From an uncultured Bacilli bacterium (GTDB lineage: Bacteria; Bacillota_I; Bacilli_A; RF39; UBA660): DNA of 52,852 nt. Shown piece after piece: positions 1-8,288 of this stretch; positions within the stretch are counted from its first letter, which is position 1, and each line of letters opens with the position of its first letter. The notes under the pieces are model-generated. The model had not been told where the DNA came from. It did no database searches and saw nothing but the letters and a program-made list of their open reading frames with translations. A program made the position numbers and the translations under genes. The stretch is taken from NCBI GenBank assembly GCA_910587775.1, contig CAJUNF010000006.1, positions 1 to 52,852 of the forward strand. Direction: 5' to 3'.

Positions 1-2
1 AG

Positions 3-500
3 TCAGCTAAAAAAAATATAAAAAAAGCAGGATTCCAAAAAAAGATCACATGTATATTAAGTGATGGACTAGAAAAAATTGATACAACAGATTATGATAC
101 TATAGTAATTGCTGGTATGGGAACAAGCACTATGATTCATATATTAGATCTTACAGAAAAACTAAATTCAATTCAAAAAATAATACTTCAATCAAACAAT
201 GAATTAGATGTATTACGTAAATTTATGAATGAAATAGACTATGCCTTAGAAAAAGAAAAAGTAGTATTTGAAAAAGGCCATTACTATACAATTATGAAAT
301 GGATCAAAAAGAAACAGAAATTATCTAAAAAAGAGCTTTGTTTAGGATTATTCCAAAAAGAAAATTTAAAATACTATCAGTTTTTATTAGAAAAAGACTG
401 TCAAATTCAAAAAAACATTCCTTTTTTTAAATGGAAAAAAAGAACAAAGATAAACTGGCGAATCAAAACATTAAAGAAATATATTAAAAAATCTTCTTAA
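3..500 (+). CDS. trmK: tRNA (adenine(22)-N1)-methyltransferase TrmK, 5' partial
   Basis: The reading frame is already open at base 3, so the gene starts before the window; about 165 C-terminal residues are present. The visible part carries SDGL followed by a hydrophobic strand and IAGMG near base 105-120. This matches the late Rossmann strands of the TrmK/YqfN family, which uses S-adenosylmethionine to make m1A22 in tRNA. The usual IAGMGG is here IAGMGT. The C-terminal half is Lys-rich and helical, as in the family's helical tail. The first internal ATG (117) lies inside the motif and cannot be the real start. The 3' end overlaps the convergent YqfQ-like gene by 4 bases. In Bacillus, trmK (yqfN) also lies near yqfQ, which supports both calls. 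Confidence 0.85.
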   Translation, partial: SAKKNIKKAGFQKKITCILSDGLEKIDTTDYDTIVIAGMGTSTMIHILDLTEKLNSIQKIILQSNNELDVLRKFMNEIDYALEKEKVVFEKGHYYTIMKWIKKKQKLSKKELCLGLFQKENLKYYQFLLEKDCQIQKNIPFFKWKKRTKINWRIKTLKKYIKKSS

Positions 501-799
501 ACAAAAAAAACAGGAGAATTTTGAGTTACAATAGGTAAGGAAGAACTTGCCTTTTTTGTTTGTAATCTTTTTTCATTTGTAGTAGACTTTGTAGAAGTTT
601 TCTGAGTATTTTTAGATGTAGATTTCGAATCATTTCCAAATTCTTTTAATAACTGAAATGCACTCTTAGCATTCTGAATCATTGGTTTTGCTTGCTGATA
701 AATTGGGATAACCTGATTGGCAATAGATAATGTTTTATTAAGTCCAGATAAAACTTTAGTGAAAGTAAGTCCTTTTGCAGCTGTTTCGGCACCAAACAT
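497..799 (-). CDS. YqfQ/VrrA-like small protein
   Basis: A 100-residue protein preceded by a good ribosome binding site (AGGAAGTGAT). The N-terminal half (about residues 12-52) is a mildly hydrophobic helical stretch with the pattern ...VLSGLNKTL..ANQVIPIYQQAKPMIQNAKS, as in YqfQ/VrrA-type proteins. The C-terminal half is a low-complexity Ser/Thr/Lys tail, probably disordered. The biochemical role of this family is unknown. The neighbouring trmK matches the Bacillus yqfN...yqfQ neighbourhood. The family call is from pattern memory and is moderate. Confidence 0.55.
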   Translation of the reverse strand: MFGAETAAKGLTFTKVLSGLNKTLSIANQVIPIYQQAKPMIQNAKSAFQLLKEFGNDSKSTSKNTQKTSTKSTTNEKRLQTKKASSSLPIVTQNSPVFFV

Positions 800-960
800 A
801 TAATCACTTCCTAATATAGTGTATGAAAAAAAGTAAAAAATGAAACTTATTTAAGGTAAAAAACGACAAAAACTTAGAGAATTACCAGATATAATTAAAT
901 TAATTTTACTAAAAAGTTATTATAAATAAGAAAAATCATCTAGTAAGAAAAACAACATTG

Positions 961-969
961 TGGTATAAT
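961..969 (+). promoter_or_regulatory. Extended -10 promoter for pilC
   Basis: TGGTATAAT (TG-n-TATAAT) lies 33 bases before the pilC ATG, with the start expected near 976. No good -35 box is visible at 17 bases, which fits an extended -10 promoter. The preceding 800-960 stretch is A+T-rich and shows no gene. Confidence 0.5.
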
Positions 970-1001
970 CAAAACAATAAAAGAAAATAAGGAGGGACAA
1001 T

Positions 1002-2642
1002 ATGAATCCAGGAATAGTTCCAAATGAAACACCAAATGCTGGAAGCAAAAATCCCTTTAAAATGCCATCTTTAGGACTATTTATAACATTTAAAACGATT
1101 GCTGAATATTTTATACTTATTCTACAATTAGCATTTCGAGGTTTTAAATTTTGTACTATAGATTTACTTCGAAATCTTTACAATGCAGTAAGTGGTGGAG
1201 TAGATCATGCCTATCAAACTACTAAAAATATAGTAGAAACTGGAAAAGACACAGGAATTCCTGAAGCAAAAAAAGAAAAAAAAAATAGTATTTTAAATGC
1301 TGATTTAGGAGACTTGTTTAAAAATTCTTCTTATATGAAGAAAAAAATTGAAAAACTAGAAAAACAAAAAGTTGTTTTAGCAGAAGAATTAAAAGGAGAA
1401 GGAGCAATACGCTCCAAAAAAACCAAAGTATATAAATTTACTGCGAAGCATCCAAGTGGAAAGTTAGAAGTAGGAACAATTAATGGCTATAGTAAATTGG
1501 ATGTTAACACGTTTTTAATACAAGAAGGTTATGATGTATACAAAATAGAATCTAATGAATGGACCGAATTTTTATATGGTCAAACATCATTATTTGCAGT
1601 CAAAATGAAAACGAAAGACCTTTTATTTTGGTTAACTCAACGCTCAACTTATATAAAAAGTGGAATCACTTTAACAGAATCCATAAAAATTTTAAATAAT
1701 CAAATGGGAAAAAATAAATATTATAAAAGAGCTTTCCAATCAATTATTTATGAACTTACTATGGGAGAATCTTTTTCAAGCGCTTTAGAAAAACAAGGAA
1801 CTATGTTTCCACCACTATTAATAAATATGATAAAAGCAGCAGAAGCAACTGGAGAATTAGAAGAAACATTAACAGATATGGCAAATTATTATGATGAAAT
1901 AGACAAAACTCATAAGCAAATGATTAGTGCAATTACTTATCCAAGTGTAATATTAGTTTTTTCTATCGCGGTAATAACATTTATTATGGTGTGGGTAATT
2001 CCTCAATTTGTAGAAATCTATGAAGATTCAGATGTTACAATAGAAGGAATAACAAAATTTATTATTAATGCCAGTCAATTTTTACAAAAAAATATTATGA
2101 GTATGATAATATTTATCATATTACTAATTGTTGTCTTGATTTTTTCTTATCAAAAAGTAAAAGCCTTTCGAAAAAGTATGCAAGAATTTGCAATGCATAT
2201 CCCTGTTTTTGGTAAAGTAATGATTTATAATGAAATGGCTGTATTTGCTAAAACATTCTCCTCTTTATTAAGAAACAATGTTTATATTACAGAAAGTATC
2301 GATATTTTAAGTCGAATTACTAATAATGAAATTTATAAAGAAATTATGTATAATACAATTAATAACATAGTTAAAGGAGAAAAAATAAGCGAAGCTTTTA
2401 AAAATCAGTGGGCAGTTCCAGAAGTAGCTTATTATATGATTGTGACAGGGGAATCAACAGGACAATTGGCAGAAATGATGAGCAAAGTAAGTAGCTATTA
2501 TCAAGAAATGCATCGTAGTACAATTAACAGTTTAAAAGCTTTTATAGAACCAGTATTAATTACATTCTTAGCATTAATAGTAGGAGTCATCATTTTAGCA
2601 GTAATTGTACCAATGTTTAACTTAATGAATCAAATTCAGTAA
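1002..2642 (+). CDS. pilC: Type IV pilus/type II secretion inner-membrane protein PilC (GspF family)
   Basis: A 546-residue polytopic protein with two T2SSF domains (about 205-335 and 400-530). Each ends in long hydrophobic segments, and the hallmark PLLINMIKAAEATGELEE is at about 271-288. A PilC-type N-terminal domain at about 142-185 (YKFTAKHPSGKLEVGTI) precedes them. An extra 140 residues at the N-terminus include a hydrophobic segment (about 24-46) and a Lys-rich helical stretch; PilC proteins are usually about 400 residues, so this extension is unusual. PilC is the membrane platform on which the PilB ATPase drives pilin assembly. The SD AAGGAGGG is strong. pilD follows after 13 bases, so the two are probably co-transcribed. 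Confidence 0.93.
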   Translation: MNPGIVPNETPNAGSKNPFKMPSLGLFITFKTIAEYFILILQLAFRGFKFCTIDLLRNLYNAVSGGVDHAYQTTKNIVETGKDTGIPEAKKEKKNSILNADLGDLFKNSSYMKKKIEKLEKQKVVLAEELKGEGAIRSKKTKVYKFTAKHPSGKLEVGTINGYSKLDVNTFLIQEGYDVYKIESNEWTEFLYGQTSLFAVKMKTKDLLFWLTQRSTYIKSGITLTESIKILNNQMGKNKYYKRAFQSIIYELTMGESFSSALEKQGTMFPPLLINMIKAAEATGELEETLTDMANYYDEIDKTHKQMISAITYPSVILVFSIAVITFIMVWVIPQFVEIYEDSDVTIEGITKFIINASQFLQKNIMSMIIFIILLIVVLIFSYQKVKAFRKSMQEFAMHIPVFGKVMIYNEMAVFAKTFSSLLRNNVYITESIDILSRITNNEIYKEIMYNTINNIVKGEKISEAFKNQWAVPEVAYYMIVTGESTGQLAEMMSKVSSYYQEMHRSTINSLKAFIEPVLITFLALIVGVIILAVIVPMFNLMNQIQ

Positions 2643-2655
2643 AGGGGAGTTTTAT

Positions 2656-3423
2656 ATGAATTTTATAACTTCTTGTTATATTTTTATCATAGGAACCGTC
2701 TTAGGTTCCTTTTATGGTGTAGTTGGATCTAGATTACCCAAAAAAGAATCTTTATTACATCCTGGATCTCATTGTGAATTTTGTAATCACTCATTAAAAT
2801 GGTATGAATTAATTCCTATTTTTTCTTATTTATTTCAATTAGGAAAGTGTCGTAAATGCCATAAATCTTTACCACTTATTTATTTAACTACAGAATTATT
2901 TTGTGGAATATTATTTGTATTATCATATCTTCAATTTGGCTTTTCACCTAGTTTTTTTATATCTTGCATTCTCTCGAGCCTAGTAGTTATCATCTTTGTA
3001 AGTGACATGTTATATATGATTATTTTAGATTCACCATTAATCATATCATCAGGTATGATTATAATCACTTTATTAATTACCAAAGGAATTTCTCAAGCAA
3101 GTATTGCTATCATGAGTGGAATAGGTAGTTTTTTAACAATATTACTTATTGGAAAACTAGGAAATATTTTATTTAAAAAAGAATCACTTGGTGGGGGAGA
3201 CATTAAATTATCATTTGTAATCGGTCTTTCTCTTGGATATAAAATGGCTATGTTCTCTTTTGTATTTGCAACATTTCTAGCTCTTCCATATGCTATCGTT
3301 TGTTTATTTTTAAAAGAAGGACATGAAGTTCCTTTTGGTCCCTTTTTAGTTTCAGCAATGTGGATTGTCTTTTTCTTTTTTGAAAAATTTGTATTAATTT
3401 GGAATTATTTCTTTTACATTTAA
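2656..3423 (+). CDS. pilD: Prepilin peptidase / N-methyltransferase
   Basis: A 255-residue membrane aspartyl protease (A24 family) that cleaves type IV prepilin leaders and may N-methylate the new N-terminus. Visible: an N-terminal GSFYGVVGSRLP segment; a zinc-type four-Cys module C40/C43...C65/C68; a catalytic Asp in SDMLY (D117); and the second catalytic Asp in GGGD (D182). Several hydrophobic segments are present and length is normal. It has the SD AAAGGGGAG and lies directly behind pilC. As the Tad operon at 21.4-26.3 kb has no TadV peptidase, this enzyme may process both prepilin classes (inference). Confidence 0.95.
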   Translation: MNFITSCYIFIIGTVLGSFYGVVGSRLPKKESLLHPGSHCEFCNHSLKWYELIPIFSYLFQLGKCRKCHKSLPLIYLTTELFCGILFVLSYLQFGFSPSFFISCILSSLVVIIFVSDMLYMIILDSPLIISSGMIIITLLITKGISQASIAIMSGIGSFLTILLIGKLGNILFKKESLGGGDIKLSFVIGLSLGYKMAMFSFVFATFLALPYAIVCLFLKEGHEVPFGPFLVSAMWIVFFFFEKFVLIWNYFFYI

Positions 3424-3451
3424 AAAATGATAAAATAAAGTAGGTGATAAT

Positions 3452-3889
3452 ATGAAAGAACTAAAAAATATTTATCTAAAGCAAAAAGAAATTATTAATT
3501 ATATAATTGTTGGAGTATTAACAACTATAGTTAGTTTAATAATTTATTATGGACTTGTATTGACTATATTGAATCCAGAAAACGCTTTAGAACTTCAAAT
3601 AGCTAATATTATTTCTTGGATAATTTCTGTAATATTTGCATATATTACAAATAGAAAATTTGTCTTTGAAAGTAAAAGTAAAAATATTAAAAGTGAATTC
3701 TTAAGTTTTGTCGGATCTCGTATTTTAACGCTTCTTTTTGATATGGGAATTATGTTTGTAGGAGTAAGCCTTTTATCGTTTAGTGACAAAAAAATGAAAT
3801 TAATTTCTCAGGTCATCGTAATTGTTTCAAATTATGTGCTAAGTAAATTATTTGTTTTTAAAAAAAAGAAAAATGAATCAGCAATTTGA
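3452..3889 (+). CDS. GtrA-family membrane protein
   Basis: A 145-residue protein with four predicted membrane segments (about 16-38, 45-68, 88-108, 115-135). It has GtrA-type features: a start with Q-Y/N-Y-IIVG and the motif ITNRKFVFES at about 66-75. GtrA/DPMS proteins are thought to help flip or retain polyprenyl-linked sugars made by GtrB-type glycosyltransferases. A GtrB-like gene is at 20.4 kb, but the two are not adjacent. SD AGGTGAT. It is downstream of pilD in the same direction and ends at a strong bidirectional terminator. Its substrate cannot be told from sequence. Confidence 0.88.
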   Translation: MKELKNIYLKQKEIINYIIVGVLTTIVSLIIYYGLVLTILNPENALELQIANIISWIISVIFAYITNRKFVFESKSKNIKSEFLSFVGSRILTLLFDMGIMFVGVSLLSFSDKKMKLISQVIVIVSNYVLSKLFVFKKKKNESAI

Positions 3890-3900
3890 TTCATTTTTTA
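3869..3900. terminator. Bidirectional terminator between gtrA and pilB
   Basis: A perfect 12-bp inverted repeat, AAAAATGAATCA (3869-3880) and TGATTCATTTTT (3887-3898), with a 6-base loop. A run of T follows on the plus strand and a run of A (T on the minus strand) precedes it. It serves both convergent genes and overlaps the last codons of each. Confidence 0.85.
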
Positions 3901-5235
3901 GATTTCTAAAGTATCCATATCACTATTTTGATTAATCTCTGGTTTCACTAAAACTTCTGTTTCATTTATCGATTCTATTGTTTCATCAACCGAAGGTTTT
4001 TGTTTTCCTATGATAGCATCTTTAATTTCACTATCACTTTCTCCTAAATCGTCATCTACATCAATAACTCTTAAAACTTCTTCAAAACTTGTAAGGCCTT
4101 CCATAACTTTTAAAAGTCCATCTTGTAAAATAGAAATCATTTCTGGATCATCATAAATAAGATGTCGTAAATCTTCCTTTTTCATATTATTTACAATGGC
4201 ATCACGTAAATTTTGATTAATAGAAAGTACTTCATGAAGAGCAACACGCCCTTTATATCCACCATAACATTCATTACATCCAGTAGGAGTATATATATCT
4301 GTAATATCCATATGTAAAGCACTTTTAAAAACTGCTTGTTCATATAACGTTGCTTTTCTAGAACTACGACATTTTGGACAAAGTTTTTTACATAAACGTT
4401 GAGAAACAATTCCTTCTAAAGCACTTCCAAGTAAATAACGTTCTACATCCATATCAACCAAACGTTCAATCGTATTTAAAGAATTATTTGTATGGATGGT
4501 TGATAATACTAAATGTCCAGTTATAGAAGCACGTACTGCAATTCGTGCAGTTTCATTATCACGGATTTCTCCAATCATTATAACATCAGGGTCTTGACGC
4601 AAAATACTTCGAAGAGCATTTGCAAAAGTTAAACCAATTTCACTCATGGTCTGTACTTGATTTACACCACTAAGTTTCATTTCTACGGGATCTTCTACAG
4701 TAATAACATTTCTACTAGTTGTATTAAGTTTTTGAAGCATAGTATAAACTGTTGTAGATTTACCAGTTCCAGTCGCACCAGTAACTAAAATAATACCATT
4801 TGGCTTTGTGACAAATTTTTGAATCTTTACATAATTTCCTTGAGAAAAACCTAATGTTTCAAGACCACCTAAACTCATGGAATAATCTAAGATACGTATA
4901 ACAACTTTTTCTCCATACACAGTTGGAAGAGTAGACACACGAAGATCCAAATTTAAACGATCAATCGTACTTCTTATCGCACCATCTTGTGGAAGTCTAG
5001 ATTCTGTTATATTCATTCCAGCAATAATTTTAATTCGTGTAATTAAATTCTTTTTAACAGCTTCTGGAACATTAGCATAACAAATTAACTCGCCATCTAC
5101 TCGAATTCGAACAATTAAATTAGTAGGAGTTTGATCAAAGTGAATATCACTTGCTTTTCTTCTTGCTGCATCGAGAATCATATCATTTACAATTTCAACA
5201 ATTGGCATATTATCATAATCATATTGCTTTAACAC
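3898..5235 (-). CDS. pilB: PilB/GspE-family assembly ATPase
   Basis: The frame stays open to 5301, but the best start is GTG at 5235, preceded by AAAGGTGAT, giving 445 residues. It contains Walker A GATGTGKST (153-161), Asp box/Walker B with DPDVIMIGEIRD (215-226), a His box (STIHTNNS, about 246-251) and a zinc module CPKC (286-289) / CNEC (320-323). These mark the extension (PilB/GspE) ATPase that powers pilin assembly through PilC. It lacks the roughly 150-residue N-terminal T2SSE_N domain of PilB and has an acidic, probably disordered tail after about residue 400. It is convergent to pilC-pilD-gtrA rather than in the same operon, and no pilT retraction ATPase is in the window. Confidence 0.92.
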   Translation of the reverse strand: MLKQYDYDNMPIVEIVNDMILDAARRKASDIHFDQTPTNLIVRIRVDGELICYANVPEAVKKNLITRIKIIAGMNITESRLPQDGAIRSTIDRLNLDLRVSTLPTVYGEKVVIRILDYSMSLGGLETLGFSQGNYVKIQKFVTKPNGIILVTGATGTGKSTTVYTMLQKLNTTSRNVITVEDPVEMKLSGVNQVQTMSEIGLTFANALRSILRQDPDVIMIGEIRDNETARIAVRASITGHLVLSTIHTNNSLNTIERLVDMDVERYLLGSALEGIVSQRLCKKLCPKCRSSRKATLYEQAVFKSALHMDITDIYTPTGCNECYGGYKGRVALHEVLSINQNLRDAIVNNMKKEDLRHLIYDDPEMISILQDGLLKVMEGLTSFEEVLRVIDVDDDLGESDSEIKDAIIGKQKPSVDETIESINETEVLVKPEINQNSDMDTLEI

Positions 5236-5379
5236 TGTATCACCTTTTCTTAAACCCCATATTCTATAAACAATTATACAAGAAAAACAAAAAAAGGACA
5301 AGGATAAGAAGAAAAGTTATCATACAAATAATGACAAATTGTTACCACTAAAAATGATATATCTATTGTGGTGATTATA

Positions 5380-5817
5380 ATGAAAAAAACAATAATAACA
5401 ATTCTTTTTGCCTTTTTACTAGGGTGCATTCTTTCTTGTCTAACCATTTATGAATTGAAAGACAAACTAAACTTTATAGTAGATGATGAAACAGTGACAG
5501 CATTTCAAGTAGGAGTTTATAAATCTTTAGAAAATGCTCAAAAAACAGCATCCAATCATCCAAATGCCATTACAGTAAAAGATGGCGATTACTATAGAGT
5601 CTATATTGGAATTGCCAAAGGACAAGAATGGGAAAAAACATTAGAATCCTATTACCAAAATAAAAATGTAAATGTATATCCCAAAGAAATAAAAGTTACC
5701 TCTTCTTTTATGAAAGAGATAAGTAAATATGAAAGTTTTATGACTCAAACAGATGAAGGCGTTTTAGAAGAAGTAAATAGTAAAATTTTAAAACAATTAG
5801 AAGGAGAAATTTTATGA
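5380..5817 (+). CDS. Membrane-anchored SPOR-like protein
   Basis: A 145-residue protein starting at the ATG after GTGGTGAT; a GTG at 5368 is in frame but is part of the ribosome binding site. One N-terminal membrane anchor is at about 3-22. A SPOR-like segment at about 38-95 shows AFQVGVYKSLENAQ and YYRVYIGIA, the two characteristic strands around a helix. SPOR domains bind denuded peptidoglycan, often at division or sporulation septa. The last 50 residues are helical. It overlaps radC by 4 bases (ATGA), so translation is probably coupled. The domain call is from pattern and is moderate. Confidence 0.6.
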   Translation: MKKTIITILFAFLLGCILSCLTIYELKDKLNFIVDDETVTAFQVGVYKSLENAQKTASNHPNAITVKDGDYYRVYIGIAKGQEWEKTLESYYQNKNVNVYPKEIKVTSSFMKEISKYESFMTQTDEGVLEEVNSKILKQLEGEIL

Positions 5818-6494
5818 CATATAAAATGAAAGATCTCCCACTACAAGAACGTCCTAGAGAAAAGTTTAAAACAAGTGGTTTTCAAAAACTAAGTGATATT
5901 GATTTAATTTCGCTATTAATAAGAACTGGATCAAAAGATCAATCAGTAAAGGATTTAGCTACAACAATTTTATTAGAAATAGGAAGTTTAAATGAATTAT
6001 CAAATACATCCTTAGAACGATTATCTAAAATAAAAGGTGTCGGAGAAGTAAAAGCAATCACTCTTCTTGTAGCAATGGAATTAGGAAAAAGAGCACTAAA
6101 AAAGACAGAAAGAAATTCCTTACGTATCTCAAATGCTCAAGACTTATATGAATACTTTTATCAAGAATTAATGCCTTTAACCCAAGAACATTTTGTAGCA
6201 GTATTTCTAAATAGCAAAAACGAAATTATAAAATCAGAAACAATTTTTATTGGAAGTGCCAATAAAAGTATCGTTCATCCAAGAGATATTTATAAAGAAG
6301 CTATTAAATATTCAGCAGTTAAACTAATGTGTCTTCACAACCATCCAAGTGGAGATCCTACTCCAAGTATTGAAGATACTGCTTTTACAAGTCGTTTAGT
6401 AGAAGCGGGCAATCTCTTACAAATTCCACTATTAGATCATATTATAATTGGATATAATTCTTACTATAGTTTTTATGATCATGTTATGAAATAA
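5814..6494 (+). CDS. radC: RadC/YsxA-family JAB-domain protein
   Basis: A 226-residue protein with an N-terminal helix-hairpin-helix-like part (IKGVGEVKAITLL, about 71-83) and a C-terminal JAB1/MPN-like metalloprotease fold. The zinc-site signature HNHPSGDPTPSIED is at about 176-189. The old name links it to DNA repair, but its real role is unsettled. The start is fixed by GGAGAAATTTT and by the ATGA overlap with the upstream gene. It sits directly before mreC, as in Bacillus, except that mreB, normally between them, is missing here. Confidence 0.95.
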   Translation: MTYKMKDLPLQERPREKFKTSGFQKLSDIDLISLLIRTGSKDQSVKDLATTILLEIGSLNELSNTSLERLSKIKGVGEVKAITLLVAMELGKRALKKTERNSLRISNAQDLYEYFYQELMPLTQEHFVAVFLNSKNEIIKSETIFIGSANKSIVHPRDIYKEAIKYSAVKLMCLHNHPSGDPTPSIEDTAFTSRLVEAGNLLQIPLLDHIIIGYNSYYSFYDHVMK

Positions 6495-6526
6495 TAAAAT
6501 TCTGCCAAACTAAAAATGGTGATATC

Positions 6527-7180
6527 ATGAAGAAAATGATAAATAGCGGAATTCTTTTTTTATTTCTTATCGCATTTTTATTAATGGATAACTTTGCCAA
6601 ATTAAAAATAGAAGAAGAGAAAGAAAGTACAAACATATATTATGAGTGTAAATCACTAGAAGAAGAATTCGAAGCTTTATCCTCTTTAAAAGAAATAAAT
6701 GTTCCAAATGTCACAATAAATTATTCAAAAGTTATATTACGAGAACCCTTTAATTTTTTTAACCAAATGACGATTTTAAAAGGAGAAAAAGAAAACATAA
6801 CTACATCAAGTGCTGTTATAAAAAACAACAACTTAATTGGAATTGTTACCTCTATTACAGATCACACAAGTAAAGTACGTCTTTTATCTAGTAAAGATAC
6901 ATCTATTTCAGTAAAAGTACTAGAAAGTTATGGCGTTCTTACAACAAATGAATTACAAGAAAATTGGATTAATAACTTAACAAAAGAAACAAATGTAAAA
7001 AAAGGGGACCACGTTTATACTTCTGGTTTAACAGAAGTTCCTGGAAACATTTTAATTGGATCAGTAGAAGAAATTGAAAAAGATTCTTTGGGACTTGTAA
7101 ATCGAATTAAAGTAAAATTATCTGAAGATTTAAATCAAGTAAATTATGTAACTATTCTAACAAAGGAACAAATATCATGA
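6527..7180 (+). CDS. mreC: Rod-shape protein MreC
   Basis: A 217-residue bitopic protein with an N-terminal membrane anchor (about 7-22), a short coiled-coil region and the double beta-barrel part. The latter has MreC landmarks: SAVIKNNNLIGIVTSI at about 91-106 and VKKGDHVYTSGL at about 159-170. MreC scaffolds the elongasome outside the membrane. It is shorter than the usual 270-290 residues. SD GGTGAT. It overlaps mreD by 4 bases. Confidence 0.85.
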   Translation: MKKMINSGILFLFLIAFLLMDNFAKLKIEEEKESTNIYYECKSLEEEFEALSSLKEINVPNVTINYSKVILREPFNFFNQMTILKGEKENITTSSAVIKNNNLIGIVTSITDHTSKVRLLSSKDTSISVKVLESYGVLTTNELQENWINNLTKETNVKKGDHVYTSGLTEVPGNILIGSVEEIEKDSLGLVNRIKVKLSEDLNQVNYVTILTKEQIS

Positions 7181-7551
7181 TTCCTCTTATGCTACTAGAT
7201 ATAATTTTATCAAATAATACTACTTATATCCCATGCTTTTTTCTAGTTGGTTTTTACAAAGATAAAAAGATCAGTTTATTAGAATATATAACGATATTTT
7301 TAAGTATGGATCTTTGGATTTACAAAACGAAAGGCTTTTTTTGTATTCTTCTATTTTTATTAAATTTAATAAAAGAACGAAAAAATAAGAAAAACATCTT
7401 TAAGTTTAATATTATATTAATAATATTTTTTTCTCTAATCATTTTAAAAAATAAATATTCATTTTTTCTTCTTTTAGATAAAAAAATTTTGTGTTCTCTT
7501 TTTCTAGCAAATCTACTATACATAAGTTTTCCTAAATTAAAAATAAAATAA
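7177..7551 (+). CDS. mreD: MreD-like small membrane protein
   Basis: A 124-residue, strongly hydrophobic protein with about four membrane segments and Lys-rich loops. It begins at the ATGA overlapping the mreC stop. MreD proteins are about 160-170 residues, so this copy is short and its sequence gives little direct recognition. The call rests mainly on position (radC-mreC-here-spoIVFA) and topology. Confidence 0.6.
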   Translation: MIPLMLLDIILSNNTTYIPCFFLVGFYKDKKISLLEYITIFLSMDLWIYKTKGFFCILLFLLNLIKERKNKKNIFKFNIILIIFFSLIILKNKYSFFLLLDKKILCSLFLANLLYISFPKLKIK

Positions 7552-7571
7552 ATGATGAAACAAACTCGTTT

Positions 7572-7597
7572 AAACTATGCAAAATCATAGTTTTGTC
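7572..7597 (+). terminator. Hairpin after mreD, possible weak terminator
   Basis: AAACTATG (7572-7579) and CATAGTTT (7586-7593) form an 8-bp stem with loop CAAAAT, followed by a short T stretch. It separates the radC-mreCD operon from spoIVFA. Confidence 0.45.
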
Positions 7598-7615
7598 TGT
7601 TATTACAAAATGTTT

Positions 7616-7643
7616 TCATAAAAAAAATAATAAAACATAAAAT
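7616..7643 (+). promoter_or_regulatory. Possible sigma-E-like promoter before spoIVFA
   Basis: TCATAAA (7616-7622) and CATAAAAT (7636-7643) resemble the Bacillus sigma-E boxes, with a 13-base spacer that is slightly short. In Bacillus the spoIVF operon is sigma-E dependent. In such A+T-rich DNA this can arise by chance. Confidence 0.25.
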
Positions 7644-7658
7644 GTAACGGGTGAGAAA

Positions 7659-8288
7659 ATGGATGAATATTTAGAATTTGAAAAAATGCGATTAAAAAGA
7701 AAGCATCAAGGAAAAATGATAATACAAGAAAAGAAACAACCAAATAAATTACCTTGGAAAAAAAACATAACTCAAGTTTTAATATCCATAATTTTTGTCT
7801 TAATAAGTGCAATTTATATTTGTTGGTCAAAAGAGACAAAAGAAATTTACAAAAAACATGTATTTGAGACAAATTTATCTTTTACAAGTATTAATGAATG
7901 GTATGAAAATATATTTGGTTCCTCAATCCCAATTGATTTTACAAATAATAATTTACTTGTAAATTCTCCAAATATCTCTATAAACGAAATAACCAAATAC
8001 CAAGATGGAGTTATGGTAAATGTTGGCAAAGAAAGCGTAATAAATGCCCAAAATAGTGGTATAGTTGTATTTATAGGGGAAAAAGAAAACTATGGGAATG
8101 TAGTAATTATACAAGGCATTGATGGGGTAGATATTTGGTATGGTAACATTACAAACGTAAATGTCAGTTTATATGATTATGTTGAGAAAAATATGTTACT
8201 TGGAAGTGCTAGTAGTGATCAAATCTATTATGTCATTCAAAAAGATGGGACGTTTTTAGATTATGAAGAATATAAAAGCCAAATTTAA
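7659..8288 (+). CDS. spoIVFA: SpoIVFA-like membrane protein with degenerate M23 domain
   Basis: A 209-residue protein: basic N-terminus, one membrane segment (about 41-58) and an extracytoplasmic LytM/M23-like beta domain (about 118-209). The domain shows GIVVFIG, YGNVVIIQGIDGVDIWYGNI and NMLLGSAS. The zinc-ligand His residues of active M23 peptidases are absent (IQGIDG where IxHxDG is usual), as expected for a regulator rather than an enzyme. In Bacillus, SpoIVFA holds the protease SpoIVFB inactive in the forespore outer membrane. It overlaps spoIVFB by 26 bases. Family and position agree. Confidence 0.8.
   Translation: MDEYLEFEKMRLKRKHQGKMIIQEKKQPNKLPWKKNITQVLISIIFVLISAIYICWSKETKEIYKKHVFETNLSFTSINEWYENIFGSSIPIDFTNNNLLVNSPNISINEITKYQDGVMVNVGKESVINAQNSGIVVFIGEKENYGNVVIIQGIDGVDIWYGNITNVNVSLYDYVEKNMLLGSASSDQIYYVIQKDGTFLDYEEYKSQI

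Noticed and set aside
3898..5301. A mollicute-type genetic code (UGA = Trp)
   Set aside because: Trp is encoded by TGG, for example in valS and the MBOAT gene, and TGA ends genes such as mreC, spoIIP and tadB.
5151..5351. A 66-codon plus-strand frame over the pilB start
   Set aside because: It is antisense to pilB, has no SD and shows no domain.
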